Below are positions 26,103-33,794 of a stretch of DNA of 42,111 nucleotides, piece by piece. The notes beneath the pieces are model-generated. The model saw nothing but the letters and a program-made list of their open reading frames with translations, was not told the DNA's origin and made no database searches. Origin of the DNA: WGMK01 sp046047315 (GTDB lineage: Bacteria; Hydrogenedentota; Hydrogenedentia; Hydrogenedentales; JAEUWI01); the NCBI GenBank assembly GCA_046047315.1, contig JBJOID010000043.1, positions 1 to 42,111 of the forward strand. Reading direction: 5' to 3'. Within the stretch, counting starts at the first letter, position 1; the number at the start of each line of letters is the position of its first letter. The translations under genes were made by a program, and so were the position numbers.

Positions 26103-26131
26103 ATCGTGGTCAACACGATGGGCGGATTATA
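26103..26131 (-). promoter_or_regulatory. candidate promoter -10 and operator of modABC
   Basis: A perfect TATAAT reads on the minus strand at 26131-26126, about 140 bases before modA. It lacks an obvious -35. Right at the expected transcription start lies a perfect palindrome ATCGTG-GTCAA-CACGAT (26103-26119). A regulator site is likely, but it does not match the classic ModE box. No Moco-riboswitch-like fold was recognised. Confidence 0.42.
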
Positions 26132-26160
26132 CGCGAAGGTGCTGCACTCGCCTCTCCTCT

Positions 26161-26186
26161 CGTGACCAGAGTCCCCGTTGGTCACG
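26161..26186. repeat. 7-bp inverted repeat between modA leader and the DUF2726 gene
   Basis: CGTGACC (26161-26167) and GGTCACG (26180-26186) enclose 12 bases. No T-tract follows on either strand, so this is a weak terminator or a protein-binding site. Confidence 0.3.
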
Positions 26187-26268
26187 CACACGCTTGCCAA
26201 GCGCCCACTTGATTGTTTCGCAGGCGATACCGCGAGTGGTCCGAGGGCAGCCATCCGAATGCCCGCGA

Positions 26269-26784
26269 TTACTTCCAAAGCGCCTGGCGGACGGTGTTGC
26301 GTATTTCCTGCACCTCGTAGCTGGGGGCCGCATTGACGCGCACGACGGGGATGCCCACTTCGGCGAGCAGCGGTTCAAGGAGGGACTCCGTGTCGCGTCC
26401 GCGCCCGAGAAAGCCGCTGGGATGCTCGAGCAGCGCCACGCCCATCGGGCGCAGGCTGACCGGCTCGCAGAGCAGGAAGGGGACGTGAAGCCCCCGCAGC
26501 TTGTTGGAGGCGACGAGTCCCCGGCCGCCGGTGGCCGTGGATTCGATCACCCGGTCGAGCGGCACCTCGGGTAGCACCACGAGCGCGGGCCGCAGCGACT
26601 CCGCGAGGAAGTTGAAGAAGTCTCTTTCCTGTTCGGGCAGGAGCGAGGGGCGGCGCCGGTATAGGCGCAATTCCGAGGCGCCGATTCGAATTGGCTTACG
26701 CGCGGCGAGATAGCTGGTGACCACTTGCAGCACGACCACCCCAAGGGAGAACCCCACAATCAAGTAGACCATCATGGTTGCCAT
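26269..26784 (-). CDS. DUF2726 domain protein with N-terminal membrane helix
   Basis: 171 aa. A hydrophobic helix (about 5-24) is followed by a DUF2726 domain: RPSLLPEQERDFFNFLAESL, ALVVLPEVPLDRVIE, VPFLLCEPVSLRPMGVALLE and HPSGFLGRGRDTESLLEPLL. DUF2726 is distantly related to nuclease-fold (PD-(D/E)XK-like) proteins, with no defined role. The ATG at 26784 is chosen because GGAGGG lies 11 bases upstream; a start eight codons earlier lacks an SD. Confidence 0.78.
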   Translation of the reverse strand: MATMMVYLIVGFSLGVVVLQVVTSYLAARKPIRIGASELRLYRRRPSLLPEQERDFFNFLAESLRPALVVLPEVPLDRVIESTATGGRGLVASNKLRGLHVPFLLCEPVSLRPMGVALLEHPSGFLGRGRDTESLLEPLLAEVGIPVVRVNAAPSYEVQEIRNTVRQALWK

Positions 26785-26829
26785 GGCTGTCGCGTCCCTC
26801 CAGCACATAGCGTACTACGATAAAAGCAT

Positions 26830-26975
26830 GGATTCCAACACAAGATTGGAGTTTACGTGGTGAACCTGATGCACGTCGTCCGCCCGGCGGGTAGTGGGCG
26901 AACGGATCACCCGTTACTACTGGATAGCCGAGTAAACCCTTCCGACGACAATTAAAGAACCGAAACCGCGCACTG
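26830..26975 (+). mobile_element. IS remnant C (internally deleted transposase)
   Basis: The plus strand reads NLMHVVRPA (26862-26888), nearly identical to transposase residues 67-74 of the copy at 32336-33400. About 20 bases later comes ITRYYWIAE and a stop (26907-26936), matching that transposase's end ITHYYREAA. The non-coding match continues with CCCTTCCGACGACAA against CCCTTCCGGCGACAA. Everything between these parts is missing, so this is an old deletion derivative. Confidence 0.72.
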
Positions 26976-27040
26976 GTACGGCGCCGGGGGTGATGTGGCA
27001 GAAAAGGCTCTTGAGGAAACGGTCTGCACATCGCCACCGC

Positions 27041-27994
27041 TTACAAACTGTCGACCCAGTCCTGCACATCCTCTTCTGCCGTCACCGGAGGGCATTGGCT
27101 CTGATCCGTGATACACATGTCATCATAGGAGAAATTGAAGTCTATGGCCGCTTGTCGAAAAGCAGCCTCCACTTCGGGGGGCATTGCGGCATCGGATGCT
27201 TCGGGGGCACGGGTCATGACGTTCACTCCGGCGTACTCGCCGGCAGGCGTTGAGCCACAATAGTTGTACATGATCCAATCCGGATGTGGTTTGGAGAGGA
27301 TGTACCAGCGCTCTTCCTGAGGTTGAAGGGGTGGATTGACGTAGTCAACTTCCAGCATCCCGGGTATTAGGTCGCTTTGCCTCGGTTCCGCAATCAAGTG
27401 AACGGGTCCCGCTTCGCTGCAGTTCCCATCTTCCGCCGGAGCACAGAAGGACGTATGGTACCACCACTGCTCCGCATTGAAGACCCAGGAACTCGCCCGG
27501 CAGGGAAGGGTATCGTAGCCGCCCTCCCAACCGGAACCGGGTACACCACAGTTCAGGCCCCTTGTCTCTAGCCATGTTCCCTCGAGTTCCTCGAGGCTGT
27601 CGAGAACATACACACTGTAAATGTTCTCGCTGGTAACCAGACATCGGCCATCCCTGCCTTCCGGCAAAGTGGGCAAGCAACCGTTTTCGGCGAAACATTG
27701 CACCAGGGCACCGTACTTCTCGCTGCCTCCGCCTTGCGTGAGTTGACAGACCAGGTTGCAGGCTTGTTGCTCGGCCTGTCCGCCCGCCGCACTGCATGCA
27801 GCATTGCATTCGAGTGCTTCACGGCAATCAGGATCCAACACACAAAGAAGCATTTGTTTCGTGCATTTTGTAAGCCCGCACGCCAATATCTCGGGGTCCG
27901 AGAACGCATCACTACCGGCGCTAAAAAAGCCAGAGCAGCTTGGAAACAACACCAAAATGAGAAGGGCGAAAACCGAGAGTTGCATTCTGTTCAT
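27041..27994 (-). CDS. violaxanthin de-epoxidase-like secreted Cys-rich lipocalin protein
   Basis: 317 aa. The signal peptide ends near LFPSC (Cys20), a slightly atypical lipobox. Residues 39-118 hold eleven cysteines with spacing C-4-C-6-C-5-C-5-C-3-C-11-C-3-C, the same ladder I remember from the N-terminal domain of plant violaxanthin de-epoxidase (VDE). A lipocalin-like domain follows: LEGTWLETRGLN (137-148, lipocalin GxW), RWYILSKPHPDWIMYNY (229-245; plant VDE has DDWYILS) and VMTRAP (259-264; plant YTRSP), then a helix and DDMCITD. Plant VDE reduces xanthophyll epoxides with ascorbate in the thylakoid lumen; substrate here is unknown. The ATG at 27994 has GGAG eight bases upstream. The gene lies between IS remnants and is poorer in GC. 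Confidence 0.82.
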   Translation of the reverse strand: MNRMQLSVFALLILVLFPSCSGFFSAGSDAFSDPEILACGLTKCTKQMLLCVLDPDCREALECNAACSAAGGQAEQQACNLVCQLTQGGGSEKYGALVQCFAENGCLPTLPEGRDGRCLVTSENIYSVYVLDSLEELEGTWLETRGLNCGVPGSGWEGGYDTLPCRASSWVFNAEQWWYHTSFCAPAEDGNCSEAGPVHLIAEPRQSDLIPGMLEVDYVNPPLQPQEERWYILSKPHPDWIMYNYCGSTPAGEYAGVNVMTRAPEASDAAMPPEVEAAFRQAAIDFNFSYDDMCITDQSQCPPVTAEEDVQDWVDSL

Positions 27995-28139
27995 CGAGTA
28001 ATCTCCATTCCCACGAATTTGTCGTGGCCATCTGACTTGCCCCGCTCGAGCCCGCGCAAGTTGTAGGTGAGCTTGGACTTTACAACAGTCATGATTCAAG
28101 ATCCGAGGTCCGTGTGTAACGCGGATCACAGCGTTTCCA

Positions 28140-28508
28140 AGACTTACTGCCAGAAAAACCAGCTCGACGCGGGCCGGCTCGTGGATGCTGGTGCGTTTCG
28201 CCCCAAAGGGCCAGACTATCGGGCAGAAGTCGCGCGGGCGAAGCGCTGGGGTCGCGCGGCGCTCCGGCAGGGAATCCAAGCGTGGCGAGGATTAGGCGTC
28301 ATCACCCTCGGTCAGTAGAGCGATGGGCGAGGATCCTGCACTGTACAGCCGCGCCCCGTCGTGGATTCCCAACCTGCTTCTCTGGCTTCTTCATAGTTCG
28401 ATGCCGATCTTCCGTCCCGCTTGTTGAACCTCACGATGTCATTCTGTTTTCACGATACAAACTCATCGTCAAAACCGTAATCACAGGCCAGCGCTCACAC
28501 TTTTGAAC
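28140..28508 (+). mobile_element. IS derivative B, both flanks kept, transposase deleted
   Basis: 28140-28321 matches 31905-32100 (about 80% by eye: ACTGCCAGAAAAAC, GATGCTGGTGC, TTTCGCCCCAAAGG, GGGAATCCAAGCGTGGCGAG). 28345-28508 matches 33452-33617, from GCGCCCCGTCGTGGATTC to TTTTGAACGG. The ~1.35 kb between those blocks in the full copy, including the whole transposase, is absent. It is a MITE-like non-autonomous copy or deletion relic. The left limit is uncertain (similarity may reach 28093). Confidence 0.75.
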
Positions 28509-28633
28509 GGCTCAAGCTCCAACGTCCGCCCGCATGACTAGCTGGCTCTACAGTCCGGAATAGAAACTGGGGTGAATTTTGTCTTCTTCTAAGTTGGACA
28601 ATATTTAGACAAACTGTTCCGAGGAGCCGTTCC
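28509..28633 (+). promoter_or_regulatory. upstream region of the polyketide operon
   Basis: The only A/T-rich stretch before the operon lies at about 28575-28618. TTGTCT and TATTTA, 17 bases apart, are possible -35/-10 boxes. The overlapping direct repeat GACAA-N6-GACAA (GACAATATTTAGACAA) could be a regulator site. All matches are weak. Confidence 0.3.
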
Positions 28634-29347
28634 GTGCCGAATCCGCCCCCGAGAGTGATGGTACCCGAACTCATGGACCAGCCTGGACTCGACCCCGAGG
28701 ATCACGCCAAAGCACTCGCGGGACTTCGACGAATCAATCTGCTCAGTGGGAGTGCCGAGCAGCTCTGGCCGGCTATTCGTAAGCACGCGATACGGACCCA
28801 GTGGGACCGCCCTCTGCGTGTGCTCGACGTGGCCTGCGGGGGCGGCGACTTGCTTCTCCGTCTGGGACAGAAAGCGAAACGGGCGGGAATCCCCGTTAAC
28901 TTGGCGGGCTGTGACATGAGCACCCAAGCCCTTGAAATCTCGCGGGTTACGCTATCGAGGGGGGGCTTCTCTGGCGAGTTCCATCTCTGCAATGTGTGCG
29001 AAGATCCGCTACCTCAGGGCTACGATGTCATCACAAGTTCGCTTTTTTTGCATCATCTCGAGGAGGCTCAGGTCGTTCACGTCCTTTCCGCAATGCGTGA
29101 ATCGGGCGCTGATTTGCTTGTCCTCTCCGATATTCTTCGTTCGCGATTAGGACTCGCGCTGGCCCACACGGTGCCCAAGTTGCTAAGCAGATCGCCCATC
29201 GTCCACACCGACGCTGTCCTCTCGGTCCGTGCTTCCTACACGCTCGAAGAAATCCAGCGACTTGCCGCTGCGGCGGCACTGCCGCACCCCCGGATCCGAT
29301 GGAGCTGGCCAGAGCGCTTCTTGCTCGTATGGGAGCGCGGTCGTTGA
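28634..29347 (+). CDS. SAM-dependent methyltransferase of the type III PKS operon
   Basis: 237-aa class I methyltransferase. The SAM-binding motif VLDVACGGGDLLL lies at 63-75, followed by NLAGCDMSTQALEISR (acidic-loop motif) and YDVITSSLFLHHLEE (motif IV/post-IV). The N-terminal LMDQPGLDPEDHAKALAGLR resembles methyltransferases that accompany bacterial chalcone-synthase-like enzymes. The role is inferred: O- or C-methylation of the polyketide product. The GTG at 28634 has GAGGAG (28621-28626) seven bases upstream. The stop overlaps the next gene's TTG in TTGA. Confidence 0.88.
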   Translation: MPNPPPRVMVPELMDQPGLDPEDHAKALAGLRRINLLSGSAEQLWPAIRKHAIRTQWDRPLRVLDVACGGGDLLLRLGQKAKRAGIPVNLAGCDMSTQALEISRVTLSRGGFSGEFHLCNVCEDPLPQGYDVITSSLFLHHLEEAQVVHVLSAMRESGADLLVLSDILRSRLGLALAHTVPKLLSRSPIVHTDAVLSVRASYTLEEIQRLAAAAALPHPRIRWSWPERFLLVWERGR

Positions 29348-30504
29348 GTCTCGAAGCCACATGCCAATTGCAGGATGCGCGCACCGCGCGGTGGGATGTC
29401 ATTGTCGTGGGCGCGGGCGTCGCCGGCACCATGGCGGCCATCGGACTGGCCCGCTTGGGGCGGCGGGTGATGCTCGTGGACAAGGCGGGCTTTCCCCGCA
29501 ATAAGGTTTGCGGTGGCTGCATGAACCTTCGCGCATTGGGCGTGCTGCAGCAGGCGGGCCTCGGAGATTTGCTCGCTCGGCTGGGCGGCGTGCCGCTGGA
29601 GACTTTCCAACTGAGCACCGACCGCCGTTGCGCCATCGTGGCCATGCCCGGGGGCATGGCCGTGTCTCGCTATCGGCTCGACGAATCCCTTATCCGAGTG
29701 GCAATCGAGAATGGGGTCCAGTTCACTGACCACTGTTCCGCTAGCCTGCTTCCGCCGAGCCCCGATTGCCGAGTGCTTCGGCTGCAGCGGAAGAATGAAG
29801 CGGTCGATGTGGAGGCCTCGATCGTGTTGGCCGCCGATGGCCTGCACAGTAGTCTGCTTCGCCGCAGTGGAGAAGTGGCTGCAACGGTTGCTTCCGATGC
29901 TCGGATCGGAGCGGGCATTTTGCTGGAGGATGACCGGAACGTATTTCTGCCGGGCCGCATCTACATGGCCACCGGAGAATGGGGCTACGTGGGCATCACG
30001 AGGGTCGAAGACGGCAAGCTCGATGTGGCCGCCGCCCTGGACACCGGTGCCCTCCGCACGTTCGGGGGGCCGGGCCCCCTTGTGGCACAGATGCTGCGAG
30101 CGAATGGTTTGCCCTTGCCAGCAGGTGCCAGTGGCGGTGCATGGCAGGGTACGCCGCCGTTGACCCGGCAGACCGCACGGCCTGGCGCCGAACGCGTCTT
30201 CGCGCTTGGCGATGCGGCGGGCTATGTCGAGCCGTTTACCGGTGAGGGCATGGCCTGGGCACTGAGTGCCGGGCAAGCCGTGGTGCCTCACGCCGATGCA
30301 GGAATTGCAGCCTGGACGCCAGCGGTGCTCGCATCCTGGACGGCGGAATACAGCCGGTGTGTGGTGCAGCGCCAATGGATATGTAAAGGATTGGCCGCCG
30401 TGCTTCGACGGCCTGTGCTCACGGATTGCGCGGTCCGCTTGCTCGCGTGGCAACCGGGGCTCGCCCGCCCCATTCTGAACCGCATCAGCGCTGCGGCGCC
30501 GTGA
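29344..30504 (+). CDS. FAD-dependent oxidoreductase of the type III PKS operon
   Basis: About 386-aa flavoprotein of the geranylgeranyl-reductase / group A monooxygenase fold. VIVVGAGVAGTMAAIGLARL (19-38) binds the FAD ADP moiety, followed by FPRNKVCGGCMN (a K-x-C-G-G type motif also found in geranylgeranyl reductases). VLAADGLHSSLLRRSG is the DG motif, and FALGDAAGYVEPFTGEGMAW is the second FAD motif. It probably oxidises or reduces the polyketide. The TTG start is preferred: it overlaps the methyltransferase stop, with GGGAG (29331-29335) eight bases upstream. In-frame ATGs at 29299 and 29329 lack an SD. Confidence 0.88.
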   Translation: MSLEATCQLQDARTARWDVIVVGAGVAGTMAAIGLARLGRRVMLVDKAGFPRNKVCGGCMNLRALGVLQQAGLGDLLARLGGVPLETFQLSTDRRCAIVAMPGGMAVSRYRLDESLIRVAIENGVQFTDHCSASLLPPSPDCRVLRLQRKNEAVDVEASIVLAADGLHSSLLRRSGEVAATVASDARIGAGILLEDDRNVFLPGRIYMATGEWGYVGITRVEDGKLDVAAALDTGALRTFGGPGPLVAQMLRANGLPLPAGASGGAWQGTPPLTRQTARPGAERVFALGDAAGYVEPFTGEGMAWALSAGQAVVPHADAGIAAWTPAVLASWTAEYSRCVVQRQWICKGLAAVLRRPVLTDCAVRLLAWQPGLARPILNRISAAAP

Positions 30505-30518
30505 GAAAGGCTTGAGAT

Positions 30519-31610
30519 ATGTCCTTCAAATTGCTCGGCATGGGGACGGCGTTGCCCCAATATGCCATCGCCCAGGAACTTGCGGTGGAACTCGCAGTCG
30601 GCCTATCCGGTCACAACGAAGAACAAGCCCGACGGCTTCGGAAGCTCTACCGGGTTTCCGGCGTCGGCAGCCGGCACAGCGTGCTGCTCGGTGCCAATCC
30701 CGAGGCAGCGCGACAGCAGACCTTCTTTCCCCCCGCGAACCACGAGACCGATCAGGGACCGAGCGTAGGCAAACGGATGGAGCGCTATGAGGAAGATGCA
30801 CCCAGACTGGCCGAGTCCGCGGCCAAGAATGCCCTCAAGAATGCGGGCGTACTACCCGCAGCCGTCACCCATTTGGTGACGGTCTCCTGCAGCGGCTTCT
30901 TTTCGCCGGGTATTGATATCCAGCTCATTAAGTGCCTCGGCCTGCCTGCGACGACGCAACGGGTGAATGTAGGCTTCATGGGCTGCCACGGCGCCATAAA
31001 CGGCATGCGCACCATCATGGGCCTGACGGCAGCCAATCCCAACTCGGTCGTCCTGATGGTGGCCGTCGAACTGTGCAGCATCCACTACCAGTACGGTTTT
31101 GACGGCGATCAGAACTTGGCCAATGCACTCTTTGCCGATGGTGCAGCGGCCTTGGTGGCGGGCGGCATAGATAGGCCTGCTCCTCACGAGTGGAGGGCCA
31201 CCCACTCCGGCTCCTGCCTCATCCCCAATTCGGAGGACGCCATGTCTTGGAAGATACGCGACCATGGCTTCCAGATGACCCTGTCGCGGGAAGTGCCGCG
31301 CCACATTGCAGAGAATCTCCGCCCCTGGATTACCACGTGGCTCGCGGAGAAGGGACTCAGCTTGGAGGATATCGGAAGCTGGGGAATACACCCGGGAGGA
31401 CCAGGTATCCTCAAGGCCTGTGAGCAAGCCTTGGGCCTCGAACGTACAGACACCGCGATCTCCTGGGATATACTCAAGCGCTACGGCAACATGTCGTCGC
31501 CGACGGTGCTGTTCCTACTGGAAGCCCTTCACCGTACCGGTGCTCCCAAGCCCTGCGTGGTCCTCGCTTTCGGCCCCGGTCTCATGGCAGAAGCGACCCT
31601 CTTTGAGTGA
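30519..31610 (+). CDS. type III polyketide synthase (chalcone synthase-like)
   Basis: 363-aa homodimeric condensing enzyme that extends an acyl-CoA starter with malonyl-CoA and cyclises it without an acyl carrier protein. The triad is complete: Cys156 in NVGFMGCHGAINGMR, His291 in WGIHPGGPGIL, Asn324 in RYGNMSSPTVLF. SCSGFFSPGIDIQLIKCLGL and the C-terminal LAFGPGLMAEATL (the GFGPG equivalent) are also diagnostic. The product cannot be predicted: bacterial relatives make alkylresorcinols, alkylpyrones or naphthalenes. It lies 14 bases after the flavoprotein gene, third in a methyltransferase/flavoprotein/PKS operon. The gene ends directly at an IS fragment. Confidence 0.95.
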   Translation: MSFKLLGMGTALPQYAIAQELAVELAVGLSGHNEEQARRLRKLYRVSGVGSRHSVLLGANPEAARQQTFFPPANHETDQGPSVGKRMERYEEDAPRLAESAAKNALKNAGVLPAAVTHLVTVSCSGFFSPGIDIQLIKCLGLPATTQRVNVGFMGCHGAINGMRTIMGLTAANPNSVVLMVAVELCSIHYQYGFDGDQNLANALFADGAAALVAGGIDRPAPHEWRATHSGSCLIPNSEDAMSWKIRDHGFQMTLSREVPRHIAENLRPWITTWLAEKGLSLEDIGSWGIHPGGPGILKACEQALGLERTDTAISWDILKRYGNMSSPTVLFLLEALHRTGAPKPCVVLAFGPGLMAEATLFE

Positions 31611-31618
31611 GAGAAGAG

Positions 31619-31750
31619 GCAATACTGCGGTGGCTGAAGCCCCGGCACGACGCCCAACTGCAGCTCCTGCGGGAGCAGATACGGATTCTCTGCGCCCGGG
31701 TGGATGCGGAGCGCGATAGCGCCCTTGTTCTTGAACGGGTCAAGGGCCAC
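31619..31750 (+). mobile_element. IS fragment D (transposase N-terminus fused to the IS right end)
   Basis: Starting nine bases after the PKS stop, ILRWLKPRHDAQLQLLREQI and RILCARVDAER match transposase residues 13-42 of the full copy. At 31715 it jumps to the element's right-terminal sequence (AGCGCCCTTGTTCTTGAACG against AGCGCTTATGTTTTTGAACG). More than 1 kb is missing. It retains part of the coding sequence and one end only. Confidence 0.72.
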
Positions 31751-31904
31751 AAGCCACCCGAAGCGAGGCGAGCCATACGGACTGGACAGCGACCGGAGAC
31801 CCTCGTTTGGATGAGGGCGGGGACTCCGGTGGGCCTGTCGGCCCCGACCTGAGCACCCGCCCGCTCGCGAATCCCGATCCGGGGTGTGCAATATTCGAGT
31901 ACTT
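31751..31904. other. spacer between IS fragment D and full IS copy A
   Basis: No gene seen. Short similarities to the leader of copy A (GATCCGGGGTGT here near 31874 and again near 32250) suggest further rearranged IS flank sequence. Confidence 0.3.
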
Positions 31905-33618
31905 GACTGCCAGAAAAACTAACTCGGCGCGGGCGGGCTCGTAGATGCTGGTGCATTTCGCCCCAAAGGGGCAGACTATCGGGCAGGAATCACTCGGGCA
32001 AATCGCTGGGGTCGTGCGCCGTTTGGTCGGGGCCTCCTCGGGGAATCCAAGCGTGGCGAGGATGCTGCGCCATCACCCACGGTCAGCAGAGCGATGGACG
32101 CTGTGCCCCGCCGATGCACGCTACCAACCTCCCGCGAGGCGTCCCGAGTGGACCGGAGGTGGACCGGAGAGCTACCGCGGGATGCTGTGGCAGATACCGA
32201 ATCACCTGTCCGAGTGCTTTCTAGCCGCCGCCCGCTCTCGAGCCGCCGATCCGGGGTGTTCAGAAACATAGGCGTGGGCGGATATCCTTGGCGCTGTGGG
32301 ACTTGCGACGAATCCCGAATCCGGTAGGAAAGCCCATGGAGACCCTCCTCTACGCCCTGATATCGCTCGCCATGCGCTGGCTGGAGCCCCGCCACAACGC
32401 CCAACTGCAGTTCCTGCGGGAGCAGATACGGATTCTCCGCGTCCGGGTGGACGCGGAGCGCATCGTGCCCAGCCCGGCCGAGCGGGCGGAGCTGCTCAGG
32501 ATAGGAGCCATGCTCGACCACGAGGTGTCCGACCTGATGCACGTCGTCCGACCGGCGACCTACCACCGCTGGCGGCGGGAGCAGAGGAAAGGCTACGTGC
32601 CGAAGAAGACTGGGCGCCCGCCGACGGCGGTAGCTATCCGCGAGCTGGTGGAGCGCATGGCGAGGGAGAACCTGCGCTGGGGCTACCGGCGGATAGTCGG
32701 CGAGTTGAAGAAGTTGGGGATACTCCTCTGCGCCTCCACGGCGCGGAACATCCTCGTCGAGGCGGGCATCCACCCCGCGCCGGACAAGAATAGAAAGAAC
32801 CCTGCGATTCCGTGGGCGCAGTTCATCCGGGCTAATCTGGACTCGATGGTGGCCACGGACTTCCTCACGAAAGACAACTACACGCCCTTCGGCAGGTACA
32901 CGGCGTACGTTCTCATATTCATCCACCTGGGCAGCCGCAAGGTCTACTGCAGCCCGGCGAGCTACTCGCCCAACGGGGCCTGGGTAACCCAGCAGGTCCG
33001 TAACGCGCGGATGTGGCTGGAAGACGCGGGGCTCGAAGCCCGGTTCCTGGTCCACGACGGCGACGCCAAGTTCTGTGCCCACTTCAGGGAATCCTGGAGA
33101 CCCGAGGTGCGCTGCCTGCGCACGCCGCCCAGGGCTCCGATGGCGAACGCCTACGCCGAGAGCTTCATCGGAACGCTCAAGCACGAGTGCCTCAACCACT
33201 TCGTCTGCTTCTCGCCCCAGCAGCTCGACCGCATCGTGTCGCAGTGGCTCGCGCACTACCACACCCAGCGGCCGCATCAGGGCAAAGACATCGGCAACAA
33301 CGTGCTCGATGCCAGCTTCCGGCCGCAGGCCGTGGGAAAGGTCCGCTGCAAGCGCCAACTCGGCGGGTTCATCACCCACTACTACCGGGAGGCCGCGTAG
33401 TCCCTTCCGGCGACAAGGGAAGAAAGGAAACTGAGCAAGGACTCGGCAACGGACCGCCGCGCCCCGTCGTGGATTCTCTCGCTGTTTCTCCAGCTTCTTC
33501 ATGGTTCGATGCTGATCTTCCATCCCGCGTGTTGAACTTCACTGCTCGATTCTGTCTCTATGAACAAACTTCATCGTCAAAATCATAATCGCACACCAGC
33601 GCTTATGTTTTTGAACGG
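31905..33618 (+). mobile_element. full-length copy A of the IS family
   Basis: The limits are those shared with the deletion derivatives: left block from ACTGCCAGAAAAAC (31905) and right end at TTTTTGAACGGGTCA (33606-33620). It holds one DDE transposase gene preceded by about 430 bases with no clear gene. I could not find convincing terminal inverted repeats or a target duplication, so the exact ends are uncertain. Confidence 0.7.
32336..33400 (+). CDS. IS transposase with rve/DDE integrase core
   Basis: 354 aa, apparently intact. The N-terminal helical region (WLEPRHNAQLQFLREQIRIL) and a helix-turn-helix-like part (PATYHRWRREQRKG) precede RWGYRRIVGELKKLGI, typical of IS3-like transposases. 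The retroviral-integrase-fold catalytic core has Asp175 in VATDFL, Asp241 in VHDGDAKF and Glu275 in NAYAESFIGTLKHECL. It is a single frame, unlike two-frame IS3 elements. It is flanked by decayed relatives, so it may be the element's most recent insertion. Confidence 0.9.
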   Translation: METLLYALISLAMRWLEPRHNAQLQFLREQIRILRVRVDAERIVPSPAERAELLRIGAMLDHEVSDLMHVVRPATYHRWRREQRKGYVPKKTGRPPTAVAIRELVERMARENLRWGYRRIVGELKKLGILLCASTARNILVEAGIHPAPDKNRKNPAIPWAQFIRANLDSMVATDFLTKDNYTPFGRYTAYVLIFIHLGSRKVYCSPASYSPNGAWVTQQVRNARMWLEDAGLEARFLVHDGDAKFCAHFRESWRPEVRCLRTPPRAPMANAYAESFIGTLKHECLNHFVCFSPQQLDRIVSQWLAHYHTQRPHQGKDIGNNVLDASFRPQAVGKVRCKRQLGGFITHYYREAA

Positions 33619-33620
33619 GT

Positions 33621-33794
33621 CACCGATGAGAATCTGATCGAACGGCTTGGGGATCGGCCAATCCGGGTCAGCATCGATATGATCATCGATGAGGTTGCTA
33701 GGGACACGACTATTCATATTCACTTGGAATCTCCAACGAGTCGAGGTGCAAAACAATCGTCCAAAGTACGCATGGCACGGCCACGCTACGACCC
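33621..33794. other. spacer after the IS, no supported gene
   Basis: Minus-strand codons 33720-33583 read MNSRVPSNLIDDHIDADPDW, then PKPFDQILIGDPFKN across the IS end. I cannot tell whether this is a small gene, the remnant of a gene cut by the IS, or chance. Confidence 0.25.

Noticed and set aside
25988..26278. N-terminal extension of modA
   Set aside because: The frame is open, but the added residues lack a signal peptide and would bury the real one; the candidate TATAAT and palindrome lie inside this stretch.
31976..33523. 515-codon minus-strand frame over the transposase
   Set aside because: Antisense of an intact DDE transposase; composition typical of a shadow frame.
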